Assembly (NCBI GenBank): GCA_947629995.1
Contig: CANRFX010000023.1
Location: 1-14,497 of the forward strand
From: an uncultured Clostridia bacterium
Lineage (GTDB): Bacteria > Bacillota > Clostridia > TANB77 > CAG-508
Direction: 5' to 3'
DNA: 14,497 nt
Positions 1 through 5,835 of this stretch are shown here, piece by piece. Position 1 is the first letter of the stretch. Each line of letters opens with the position of its first letter. Position numbers and translations under genes: made by a program. The notes beneath the pieces are model-generated. The model saw nothing but the letters and a program-made list of their open reading frames with translations. It was not told the DNA's origin and searched no databases.

Positions 1-605
1 ATTGCCATAATTTCAGAAGCAACTGTTATATCAAATTTGTCATTTCTTGGAACAATATTTTTTTCTCCAGATAATCCAGTTTGTACTTGTCTTAATTGCC
101 TATCATTTAAATCTACACATCTCTTCCATACTATTTTTTCAAATCCTAATTCGTTTCCAAAATAAATATGATTGTCAATTAGACTAGATAATAAATTATT
201 TGCAGCTGTTATTGCATGAATGTCTCCAGTAAAATGCAAATTGATATCTTCCATTGGGGCAACTTGTACTTTTCCACCACCTGTTGCTCCACCTTTAATT
301 CCAAATACAGGTCCTAAAGATGGTTCTCTTAAAGCAAGTATTGAATTTTTTCCTATTTTTCTTAATCCATCTGCAACTGCTATAGATATAGTAGTTTTCC
401 CCTCTCCTAATGGTGTTGGGCTAATGGCTGTTACTAAAATTAATTTTCCATCTTTCTTATTTTTTAATCCTTCGTATACTTCATTTGATATTTTTGCCTT
501 ATATTTTCCATATTGTTCAACCTCTTCTTCATTGATTCCTACTTTCTTTGCAATATCAACTATTTTGTCTAATTTTGTATTTTTTGCTATTTCAATATCT
601 GTCAT
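1..605 (-). CDS. fhs: Formate-tetrahydrofolate ligase, N-terminal part (cut by window edge)
   Basis: This is the first 201 codons of an ATP-dependent ligase that makes 10-formyltetrahydrofolate from formate, the entry step of the methyl branch of acetogenesis and a source of one-carbon units in anaerobes. The family is usually near 555 residues, so the C-terminal two thirds lie beyond position 1. Family motifs are visible: the nucleotide-binding loop PTPLGEGKTT at residues 63-72, the REPSLGPVFGIKGGA block at 93-107, and the GDIHAITAANN segment at 127-137. The ATG at 605-603 follows a GGAGGAGG ribosome site at a normal distance, which fixes the start. It lies 18 bases behind the DUF212 gene and is probably the distal gene of the asp23 operon. 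It supplies the formyl donor used by Fmt, encoded in the neighbouring operon. The visible part has no CGG codon and no frameshift. Identification is secure. Confidence 0.96.
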   Translation of the reverse strand, partial: MTDIEIAKNTKLDKIVDIAKKVGINEEEVEQYGKYKAKISNEVYEGLKNKKDGKLILVTAISPTPLGEGKTTISIAVADGLRKIGKNSILALREPSLGPVFGIKGGATGGGKVQVAPMEDINLHFTGDIHAITAANNLLSSLIDNHIYFGNELGFEKIVWKRCVDLNDRQLRQVQTGLSGEKNIVPRNDKFDITVASEIMA

Positions 606-623
606 TTTTAATTCCTCCTCCTT

Positions 624-1067
624 TTATACAATTACTCCTACAACTAAACCAATAAGTGCTCCCACAAATACTTCAACTGGTGTATGTCCTAATACTTCAA
701 CTAATTTTTCTGATACTTGCACTCCAGTTAAACCTGGTGTTTCAATTAATTTATTTAATAAAGTTGCTTGTTTTCCTGCTGCTCTTCTTATTCCACAAGC
801 ATCATACATAACCACAGCCGCTAATATAAATGAAAGGGCAAATATTGGTGAGTTTACTCCTTCGTATTTTCCAATTAATGTTGCGAGACTTACTACCACA
901 GCTGAATGAGAACTTGGCATTCCACCTGCTCCCATAATTCTTTTAAAATTAAATTTTTTTGTTGTGAATAAATCATAAATTAATTTAAATAACTGTATTC
1001 CAAACCATAAGAAAAATGGTACATATATGTATTTACTTTGTACAAATGCTATAAAATCATTACTCAT
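624..1067 (-). CDS. DUF212 / divergent PAP2-family membrane protein (YuiD-like)
   Basis: A 147-residue integral membrane protein of the divergent PAP2 group (DUF212, the B. subtilis YuiD type), close to the usual family length of about 150. Signature segments are GMPSSHSA at residues 49-56, DACGIRRAAGKQ at 89-100 and GHTP at 127-130; these resemble the phosphatase motifs of PAP2 lipid phosphatases. Hydrophobic segments lie near residues 13-33, 55-68, 73-90 and 131-147. The enzymatic substrate of this subfamily is not established, so a phosphatidate or polyprenyl-phosphate phosphatase role is only an inference from the fold. It begins 17 bases after xseB and ends 18 bases before fhs, so it reads as part of the same transcript. 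It contains one CGG trinucleotide (818-820) but out of frame, across GCG GCT. Confidence 0.88.
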   Translation of the reverse strand: MSNDFIAFVQSKYIYVPFFLWFGIQLFKLIYDLFTTKKFNFKRIMGAGGMPSSHSAVVVSLATLIGKYEGVNSPIFALSFILAAVVMYDACGIRRAAGKQATLLNKLIETPGLTGVQVSEKLVEVLGHTPVEVFVGALIGLVVGVIV

Positions 1068-1084
1068 TTTTGTTTTCTCCCCTT

Positions 1085-1306
1085 TTATTCTTCTGTTTCA
1101 AAATTTTCTTCTTTTATTTCATCATTTTCTTTAACTAGAATTGTTATTTTTTTCTCTGCGTCTTCTAAAGTTTTATTGCATTTTTTAGAAATTTTAATTC
1201 CTTCTTCAAATTTATTTACAGAGTCTTCTAAGCTTAGCTCTCCTTTTTCTAGTTCTTGTACAATTTGTTCTAATTTTTCTATTTGTTCTTCAAAACTTTT
1301 TTCCAT
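1085..1306 (-). CDS. xseB: Exodeoxyribonuclease VII small subunit
   Basis: A 73-residue small subunit of exonuclease VII, which associates in several copies with XseA to degrade single-stranded DNA from both ends during mismatch and recombination repair. It is nearly all helical and strongly acidic. It shows the family pattern FEEQIEKLEQIVQELEKGEL (residues 5-24) followed by the LEDSVNKFEEGIKISKKCNK segment (26-45), predicted to form the two-helix hairpin. The C-terminal tail is glutamate-rich. Its position, 19 bases after the xseA stop codon, is the classical xseA-xseB order. Length matches the family (about 70-80). The start is the ATG at 1306, preceded by AAAAGGAGAAT. Confidence 0.94.
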   Translation of the reverse strand: MEKSFEEQIEKLEQIVQELEKGELSLEDSVNKFEEGIKISKKCNKTLEDAEKKITILVKENDEIKEENFETEE

Positions 1307-1325
1307 ATTGATTCTCCTTTTATTT

Positions 1326-2520
1326 TTATTCTACAATTGCAGATTTTTCTCCATCAATAAATTTAATTTCTATTTTATCTCCTTGTTTTAATTGTTCTTT
1401 GCTTTTTATTATTTTGCCATCTTTTTTTGTTATTGTATAACCTCTTGCAATTGTTTTTAGTGGACTGTAAGCATCTAACTTTGCTATTAATTCTCCATAT
1501 TTTGTTTTTTGTTTTTCATATCTTACTTGCATTAAATTTACCAATTGCTTTATTTTTTGATCTATCATTAAGTAGTTTTCTTGTATTCTTCTTGTTGGCT
1601 CTTTAAATACAAAACTAGACATTACTTTTTCATATCTTAGCCTCATAATTTCAAGCTTTTTTATCAAAGATATTCTTAATCTATTTTGATAAGTTATAAT
1701 TTTTTGTTGTAATTCATATATATCTGGTACTGCAAGTTCGGCAGCTGCTGATGGTGTTGGTGCTCTTAGGTCTGAGACAAAATCTGCTATTGTAAAATCT
1801 GTTTCATGCCCGAACAGCTGATATTATTGGAATTTCAGAATTATAAATACTATTTGCTACAATTTCTTCATTAAATGGCCATAGGTCTTCTAATGAACCT
1901 CCTCCTCGTGCTAAAATTAATACATCTGCTAATCTATTTTTATTCATAAATTGTATTCCTTCTGCTATTTTTTCTGCTGCACCTTCTCCTTGAACTGGAA
2001 CTGGTAATAATTTAATTACAACATTTGGATTTCTTCTTGTTGAAACATTAATAATATCTTTTATTACTGATCCTGTTTTAGATGTTAATACTCCTATTAC
2101 TTTTGGCATTAAAGGAATTTTCATCTTATGGTCTTCTTCAAATAAACCTTGTGATTCTAATTTTTGCTTTAATTCTTGAAACTTTGTATATAAATCTCCT
2201 AATCCATCTTGCTCCATTGCTTTTCCATAAATTTGGTATACACCATCTCTTTCATAAACAGATACACTACCAAAAAGAAATACCTTCATTCCATCTTTTG
2301 GCATGAAGTTTAGTTTTTGGGCATATGATTTAAACATAATACATTTTATTAAAGATTTTTCATCTTTTAACGTAAAATACATATGCCCTGTATAATGATT
2401 TTTAAAATTTGATATTTCGCCTTTTACCAGTATATTATTTAAATATTCATCATCTGCTATTTTATTTTTTATATATTGATTTAAATCTGATACTGTTATG
2501 GCCATATTTTCATATTTCAT
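1326..2520 (-). CDS. xseA: Exodeoxyribonuclease VII large subunit, read through one +1 frameshift at CGG (skipped base 1812)
   Basis: Catalytic subunit of exonuclease VII. In a single frame the gene stops after residue 235-238 (CGG GCA TGA). Skipping base 1812 restores a 397-residue protein whose 1194 coding bases divide exactly by three, in the lower range for the family. Residues 1-100 form the OB-fold DNA-binding domain (GEISNFKNHYTGHMYFTLKD). The nuclease core has GVLTSKTGSVIKDI (about 144-157) and ARGGGSLEDLWPFNEE (204-219). After the shift come GHETDFTIADF (237-247) and RAPTPSAAA (252-260), all family hallmarks. A long helical C-terminal region ends with GYTI and a small beta tail. Arg205 of ARGGGS is encoded by CGA, so CGA is an ordinary arginine codon here. 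The gene follows nusB by 5 bases and precedes xseB by 19. A truncated pseudogene is possible but less likely, since both halves stay conserved up to the joint. Confidence 0.9.
1809..1812 (-). other. +1 recoding site CGGG in xseA
   Basis: In the xseA reading frame the codons are GCT GTT CGG GCA TGA, which would end the protein. Omitting the C gives GTT GGG CAT GAA, that is V-G-H-E, the invariant start of the XseA GHETD motif. The slow codon is CGG, the preceding codon is GTT, and a zero-frame stop lies one codon downstream. Confidence 0.8.
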
Positions 2521-2525
2521 TATTC

Positions 2526-2930
2526 TTATACCTCTTTTACTACTACTGCTAGAATTCCATTTACAAAATTTTTAGAGGTTTCTTCTCCATATTTTTTTGC
2601 TAATTCTACAGCTTCATTAATAACTACTTTAAATGGTATTTCTGTATACTTAATTTCATAAATTGCAAGTTTTAAAATTGATAAATCAATTTTAGAAATT
2701 CTTTCTATTTTCCAGTCTGTCTTTAGATTTTTTTCTATTTGAGAAGTAATTTCTTTTTTGTTTTTTTCTATGCCATAAATAGCATCTTTGATATATTTTA
2801 TTGCATTTTTATCTGTTATTTCATTTGCTTCTAAATATAATTTTATTGCTTCATTTAATTTTTTTTGTCTTTGTATTTCTAAACTATAAATTAATTTAAA
2901 AGCTTGTTCTCTCATTGCTGTTCTGTTCAT
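2526..2930 (-). CDS. nusB: Transcription antitermination protein NusB
   Basis: A 134-residue all-helical RNA-binding factor that joins NusE (S10) on boxA RNA and promotes antitermination in rRNA operons. Length and pattern fit the family: MNRTAMREQAFKLIYSLEIQ at the N-terminus, WKIERISKIDLSILKLAIYE near residues 85-104, and VVINEAVELAKKYGEETSKN near 108-127 with the closing FVNGIL. The open frame extends 27 bases upstream to 2957, overlapping the DUF2273 gene. I chose the ATG at 2930 because AAGGGG lies at proper spacing and the family starts there. It sits between DUF2273 and xseA, with 13 and 5 base gaps, in the order usual in Firmicutes. Confidence 0.94.
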   Translation of the reverse strand: MNRTAMREQAFKLIYSLEIQRQKKLNEAIKLYLEANEITDKNAIKYIKDAIYGIEKNKKEITSQIEKNLKTDWKIERISKIDLSILKLAIYEIKYTEIPFKVVINEAVELAKKYGEETSKNFVNGILAVVVKEV

Positions 2931-2943
2931 TTTATTCCCCTTT

Positions 2944-3144
2944 TTACATTTTATCAATAAATGATTTTAACTTTATTTTTACATCTTCTTTGTTTTGTTG
3001 TACATAATTTCCAATAAAAGCACCTAATACTATAATAACAATTGCTAATATTAAATCATGTAATCTAGTAATTAAAATTAAAAAAGCTATTAGAATACCA
3101 ATAATTGCCCCTTTATAATGATTCCAAATTTCTTTTAAGTTCAT
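2944..3144 (-). CDS. DUF2273 small membrane protein
   Basis: A 66-residue protein with the DUF2273 layout: a short amphipathic N-terminus (NLKEIWNHYKG), two closely spaced membrane helices near residues 10-27 and 29-48, and a lysine-rich cytoplasmic tail. In Firmicutes it is regularly found between amaP and asp23 or next to them, and is thought to help anchor the alkaline-shock protein complex at the membrane; its own biochemical role is unknown. Here it directly follows amaP by 50 bases and precedes nusB by 13. A good ribosome site (GGAATGTGATTATAA region, AGAAAGGAATG) precedes the ATG at 3144. Confidence 0.85.
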   Translation of the reverse strand: MNLKEIWNHYKGAIIGILIAFLILITRLHDLILAIVIIVLGAFIGNYVQQNKEDVKIKLKSFIDKM

Positions 3145-3194
3145 TTATAATCACATTCCTTTCTCTCTAATTTTATATATAACAGTAAAGTTTT

Positions 3195-3749
3195 TTAATT
3201 ATCTTCTTGCTTTTTTGGGGCAACTTTTTTTACAGTAATATTTACTTCTTTTACTTCTAAATCAGTTGCAGCTTTTATTTTTTCTTTTATTCTAGCTTGT
3301 AAATTTGCGGATAAGTCTTTAATAATAGCTTCTTCATTAATAATTAAATTAATAAAAACTTTTACATTATTATCTTTGTCTAATTCTATTCTAGTTGTAA
3401 CATCTTCTGCACTTTGAAAATTTAAAGCAACTGAATTAACTAAATTTTCGATTGTTTCTTTTGAAATCATAAGTTTTCCACTTTCATTTTCTAATAATAC
3501 ACCTTGTCTTTCTTTAATTTGTTCTTTTGATGTACTATCAAAAAATATACATTTAATAGATAATAAAATAAATACAGCACTAACTCCAAGTATTACTTTA
3601 CTTGATGGTTCGCCTACTATAAGTTTTGTTATGATATCACCTACTAGCCCTATATCTAACCATCCAAATACTAATAAGCATAGAATGATAGATAATATTA
3701 ATACAATATTTGAATAAATAATTAATGCAATTTTTTCTAAAATTTTCAT
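3195..3749 (-). CDS. amaP: Alkaline-shock response membrane anchor protein AmaP
   Basis: A 184-residue protein with two N-terminal membrane segments (about residues 8-30 and 50-70). A soluble domain follows that is related to Asp23 itself (about 88-176), ending in a lysine-rich tail. The soluble part shows the Asp23-like pattern LMISKETIENLVN followed by VKVFINLIINEEAIIKDLS and VKEVNITVKKV. In S. aureus, AmaP recruits Asp23 to the membrane, and the neighbouring genes here (asp23 29 bases upstream, DUF2273 downstream) match that system. Its contribution to envelope-stress tolerance is known only in a few species. Start ATG at 3749 with AGGAGGAAATGAAATG-type ribosome site. Confidence 0.87.
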   Translation of the reverse strand: MKILEKIALIIYSNIVLILSIILCLLVFGWLDIGLVGDIITKLIVGEPSSKVILGVSAVFILLSIKCIFFDSTSKEQIKERQGVLLENESGKLMISKETIENLVNSVALNFQSAEDVTTRIELDKDNNVKVFINLIINEEAIIKDLSANLQARIKEKIKAATDLEVKEVNITVKKVAPKKQEDN

Positions 3750-3778
3750 TTCATTTCCTCCTACATTTTTTATATTTT

Positions 3779-4219
3779 TTATTGTTCCTCTTCTGTGTCT
3801 GCTTGTTTTTCACTTTCTTTTGCTGTATCAGTATTTACTCCTTGAACATGTACATTTACTTCTTCTACTTTTAGACCTGTCATATTTTCTACTGCTTTTT
3901 TTACTCTATTTTGAATTTCGTAAGCAACGTCTGGAATTCTAGAGCCATATTCTACAATAATATTAACATCTATTTTTGCTGTAGAATCTGTTAGCTCAAC
4001 TTTAATTCCTTTTGCTAGATTTTTCTTTCCGCTTAATACTTCTGATATTCCTCCTGCAAATCCTCCTGACATTCCAGATACTCCTGAAACTTCAGAAACA
4101 GCTACTCCAGCAATAACTGCTACTACATCATTAGATATTTGTATTCCTTCTCTTTCTGTTTTTATTTCTCCTTCTATTTCTACTACTTCTTCTTTTTTCT
4201 CTTGATTTTCTTCACTCAT
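3779..4219 (-). CDS. Asp23/Gls24 family envelope stress protein
   Basis: A 146-residue Asp23/Gls24 family protein. The conserved domain covers about residues 22-128: IQISNDVVAVIAGVAVSEV at 26-44, a glycine-rich loop (GVSGMSGGFAGG, 46-57), then the beta strands VELTDSTAKIDVNIIVEYG (74-92) and IPDVAYEIQNRVKKAVENM (95-113). Both ends are acidic and presumably disordered. These proteins form abundant membrane-associated filaments through AmaP and are linked to cell-envelope stress. The family is also found in a paralogous fused form in amaP, the next gene. It is the first gene of its operon; a promoter and a long palindrome lie just upstream. A CGG at 4029-4031 is out of frame (AGC GGA), so it is read normally. 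Confidence 0.9.
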   Translation of the reverse strand: MSEENQEKKEEVVEIEGEIKTEREGIQISNDVVAVIAGVAVSEVSGVSGMSGGFAGGISEVLSGKKNLAKGIKVELTDSTAKIDVNIIVEYGSRIPDVAYEIQNRVKKAVENMTGLKVEEVNVHVQGVNTDTAKESEKQADTEEEQ

Positions 4220-4242
4220 AGTGAAATCCTCCTTTCGATATC

Positions 4243-4289
4243 AAAAAATTGATATACTTGATTTTCCGTAATAAGTATATCAATTTTTT
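4243..4289. terminator. Perfect 17-bp palindrome, terminator after fmt and overlapping the asp23 promoter
   Basis: Arms 4243-4259 and 4273-4289 are perfectly complementary (17 bp) around a 13-base loop, with six A at one end and six T at the other, so it can act as a rho-independent terminator on either strand. It closes the rsmE-to-fmt operon 70 bases past the fmt stop codon. The same arm contains the -10 hexamer of the asp23 promoter, so it could equally serve as an operator. Confidence 0.85.
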
Positions 4290-4302
4290 AACGTTTTTAC
4301 AA
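4274..4302 (-). promoter_or_regulatory. Predicted promoter of the asp23 operon
   Basis: TTGTAA (4302-4297), a 17-base spacer, and TATACT (4279-4274) match a sigma-A promoter. Transcription would begin near 4268, inside the loop of the palindrome at 4243-4289, leaving a leader of about 49 bases before asp23 with AAAGGAGG in place. The leader would hold only one arm of the palindrome, so the terminator would not form in this transcript. Confidence 0.6.
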
Positions 4303-4358
4303 CTATTTTTGTTAAAATATTTATTCTTTTTATTATATGCATTTTTATATTAATTATT

Positions 4359-5319
4359 TTATTCAAATATATCAAATTCTTGAATTTGATTACCTCTTAA
4401 AAAGTCTTGTATTGGCATTTTTTTTGCGTTTTCACCTTGAATTTCTAAAACTTTTATAATTCCTTCTTTTGCTTTAATAAATATTCCATCTCTTGGGTCA
4501 GAAACAAGTACAGTTCCATTTTTTATAAAATCTAAATTTTCTACTATTATCTCGTCTTCTTTTACTATATCTACTTTCCAAAATTTTATTTTCTTACCAT
4601 TTAAAGTTGTGTATGCTCCCATAATTGGATTTAGTCCTCTTACTAAATTTTTAATTTCTTGTGCTGTTTTACTTTTCCAATCGATTTTAGCCATTTCTTT
4701 TGAAAGCATTGGTGCAATAGTAAAATCTTCTCCTTGTTTTTGACGAATTACTGAATTTGTTTCAATTTGTTTTAAAGTTTTTACTAAGAGTTTTCCTCCG
4801 AATTTTTGAAAGTTTCTCCCAAAGTTCTCCTGTTGTTTCATCTTCTCCTATTTCTACTTCTTCTTTTAAAATTATATCACCAGTATCTAATCCTTGATCC
4901 ATGTACATTGTTGTAACCCCAGTTGACTTATCTCCATTTAAAACAGCCCATTGAATTGGTGCAGCACCTCTATATTTTGGAAGTAATGATGCATGTACAT
5001 TAATACATCCTAATTTCGGAATTTCTAATATTTCTTGTGGCAATATCTTTCCATAAGCTACTACACAAATTACATCTGGTTTTAAATTTTTGATTTCTTC
5101 TATAAATTCCTCATTATTTTTTATTTTTACTGGTTGATATATTTTTAAATTTTTTTCTAAAGCAAATTTTTTTACTTCTGATGGTATAAGTTTCATTCCA
5201 CGCCCTTTGGGCTTGTCTGGATTTGTTACAACTCCTATTATATTATGCCCTCCTGCACTATAAATCGCATCTAAGCTTTCTTTTGCAAAATCTGGCGTAC
5301 CCATAAATAAAATATTCAT
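4359..5319 (-). CDS. fmt: Methionyl-tRNA formyltransferase, read through one +1 frameshift at CGG (skipped base 4800)
   Basis: Formylates initiator Met-tRNA using 10-formyltetrahydrofolate. In one frame the gene stops at 4762 after 185 codons. Skipping base 4800 gives 319 residues, the normal family length (E. coli 315), and the coding bases divide exactly by three. Residues 1-173 form the formyltransferase domain: FMGTPDFA (5-12), a VTNPDKPKGRG loop (31-41), the catalytic block NVHASLLPKYRGAAPIQWA (about 107-125), and MDQGLDTGDI with the catalytic aspartate (about 140-149). The shift falls at LSKI-GGKLL, the end of this domain, and the second half supplies the C-terminal tRNA-binding domain (IDWKSKTAQEIKNLVRGLNP, then IMGAYT). 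It follows def by 12 bases, the standard def-fmt pair, and is the last gene before a strong terminator. A broken fmt would be surprising beside an intact def. Confidence 0.92.
4797..4800 (-). other. +1 recoding site CGGA in fmt
   Basis: The frame reads AAA ATT CGG AGG AAA. Omitting the C gives ATT GGA GGA AAA, that is I-G-G-K, the conserved glycine stretch after the catalytic domain (Gly174). The preceding codon is ATT. The zero-frame product would gain 12 foreign residues and lack the whole C-terminal domain. Confidence 0.8.
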
Positions 5320-5331
5320 AAAAAAATCTCC

Positions 5332-5820
5332 TTATTTTTTTTCTTCTTCTTCTGGCTCAACATATTCTAAAGTACCTGGTATTATTTTATCCATAAAAAC
5401 TTCTCCATTTAAGTGATCTACTTCATGGCAAATTGCTTGTGCTAATAGTTCTTTTGCAATTACTTTCACTCTTTTACCATTTCTATCTGTGTATTCTGCT
5501 ACAACTTCTTCTGGTCTAATGACTTTAGCAAATTGATTTGGAAAACTTAAACATCCTTCTTCTACTTCATGTTCTCCTTTTGTTTTTATAATAACTGGAT
5601 TAATCATTACAATTGGTCCTTTATTGTCATATAAATCGATTACTAATAGTTTTTTTAATATTCCTACTTGAACAGCAGCAAGACCTACGCCATTATATTT
5701 ATGCATTGTTTCTATCATATCATCAATTAAAATTTGTAGTTTGTCATCTATTGCTTCTACATCTCTAGATTTCTTTTTTAAGATTTCATCCCCTTCAAAT
5801 CTTAAATTACGAATTGCCAT
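5332..5820 (-). CDS. def: Peptide deformylase
   Basis: A 162-residue metalloenzyme that removes the formyl group from the start methionine of new proteins, completing the cycle opened by Fmt. All three motifs are present: GVGLAAVQVG (residues 44-53, with Val in place of the common Pro), EGCLSFP (88-94, metal-binding Cys90) and HEVDHLNG (132-139, two metal-binding histidines and the catalytic glutamate). The C-terminus is a glutamate-rich tail. It lies 12 bases before fmt and 15 after priA. Arg4 is encoded by CGT, so CGT is an ordinary arginine codon in this operon. The start ATG at 5820 has AAAGGGGAAAAA upstream. Confidence 0.96.
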   Translation of the reverse strand: MAIRNLRFEGDEILKKKSRDVEAIDDKLQILIDDMIETMHKYNGVGLAAVQVGILKKLLVIDLYDNKGPIVMINPVIIKTKGEHEVEEGCLSFPNQFAKVIRPEEVVAEYTDRNGKRVKVIAKELLAQAICHEVDHLNGEVFMDKIIPGTLEYVEPEEEEKK

Positions 5821-5835
5821 TTTTTCCCCTTTCCT

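Noticed and set aside
220..909. A 229-codon open frame on the plus strand
   Set aside because: It lies opposite fhs and the DUF212 gene, has no ribosome site and is a low-complexity shadow of conserved minus-strand genes.
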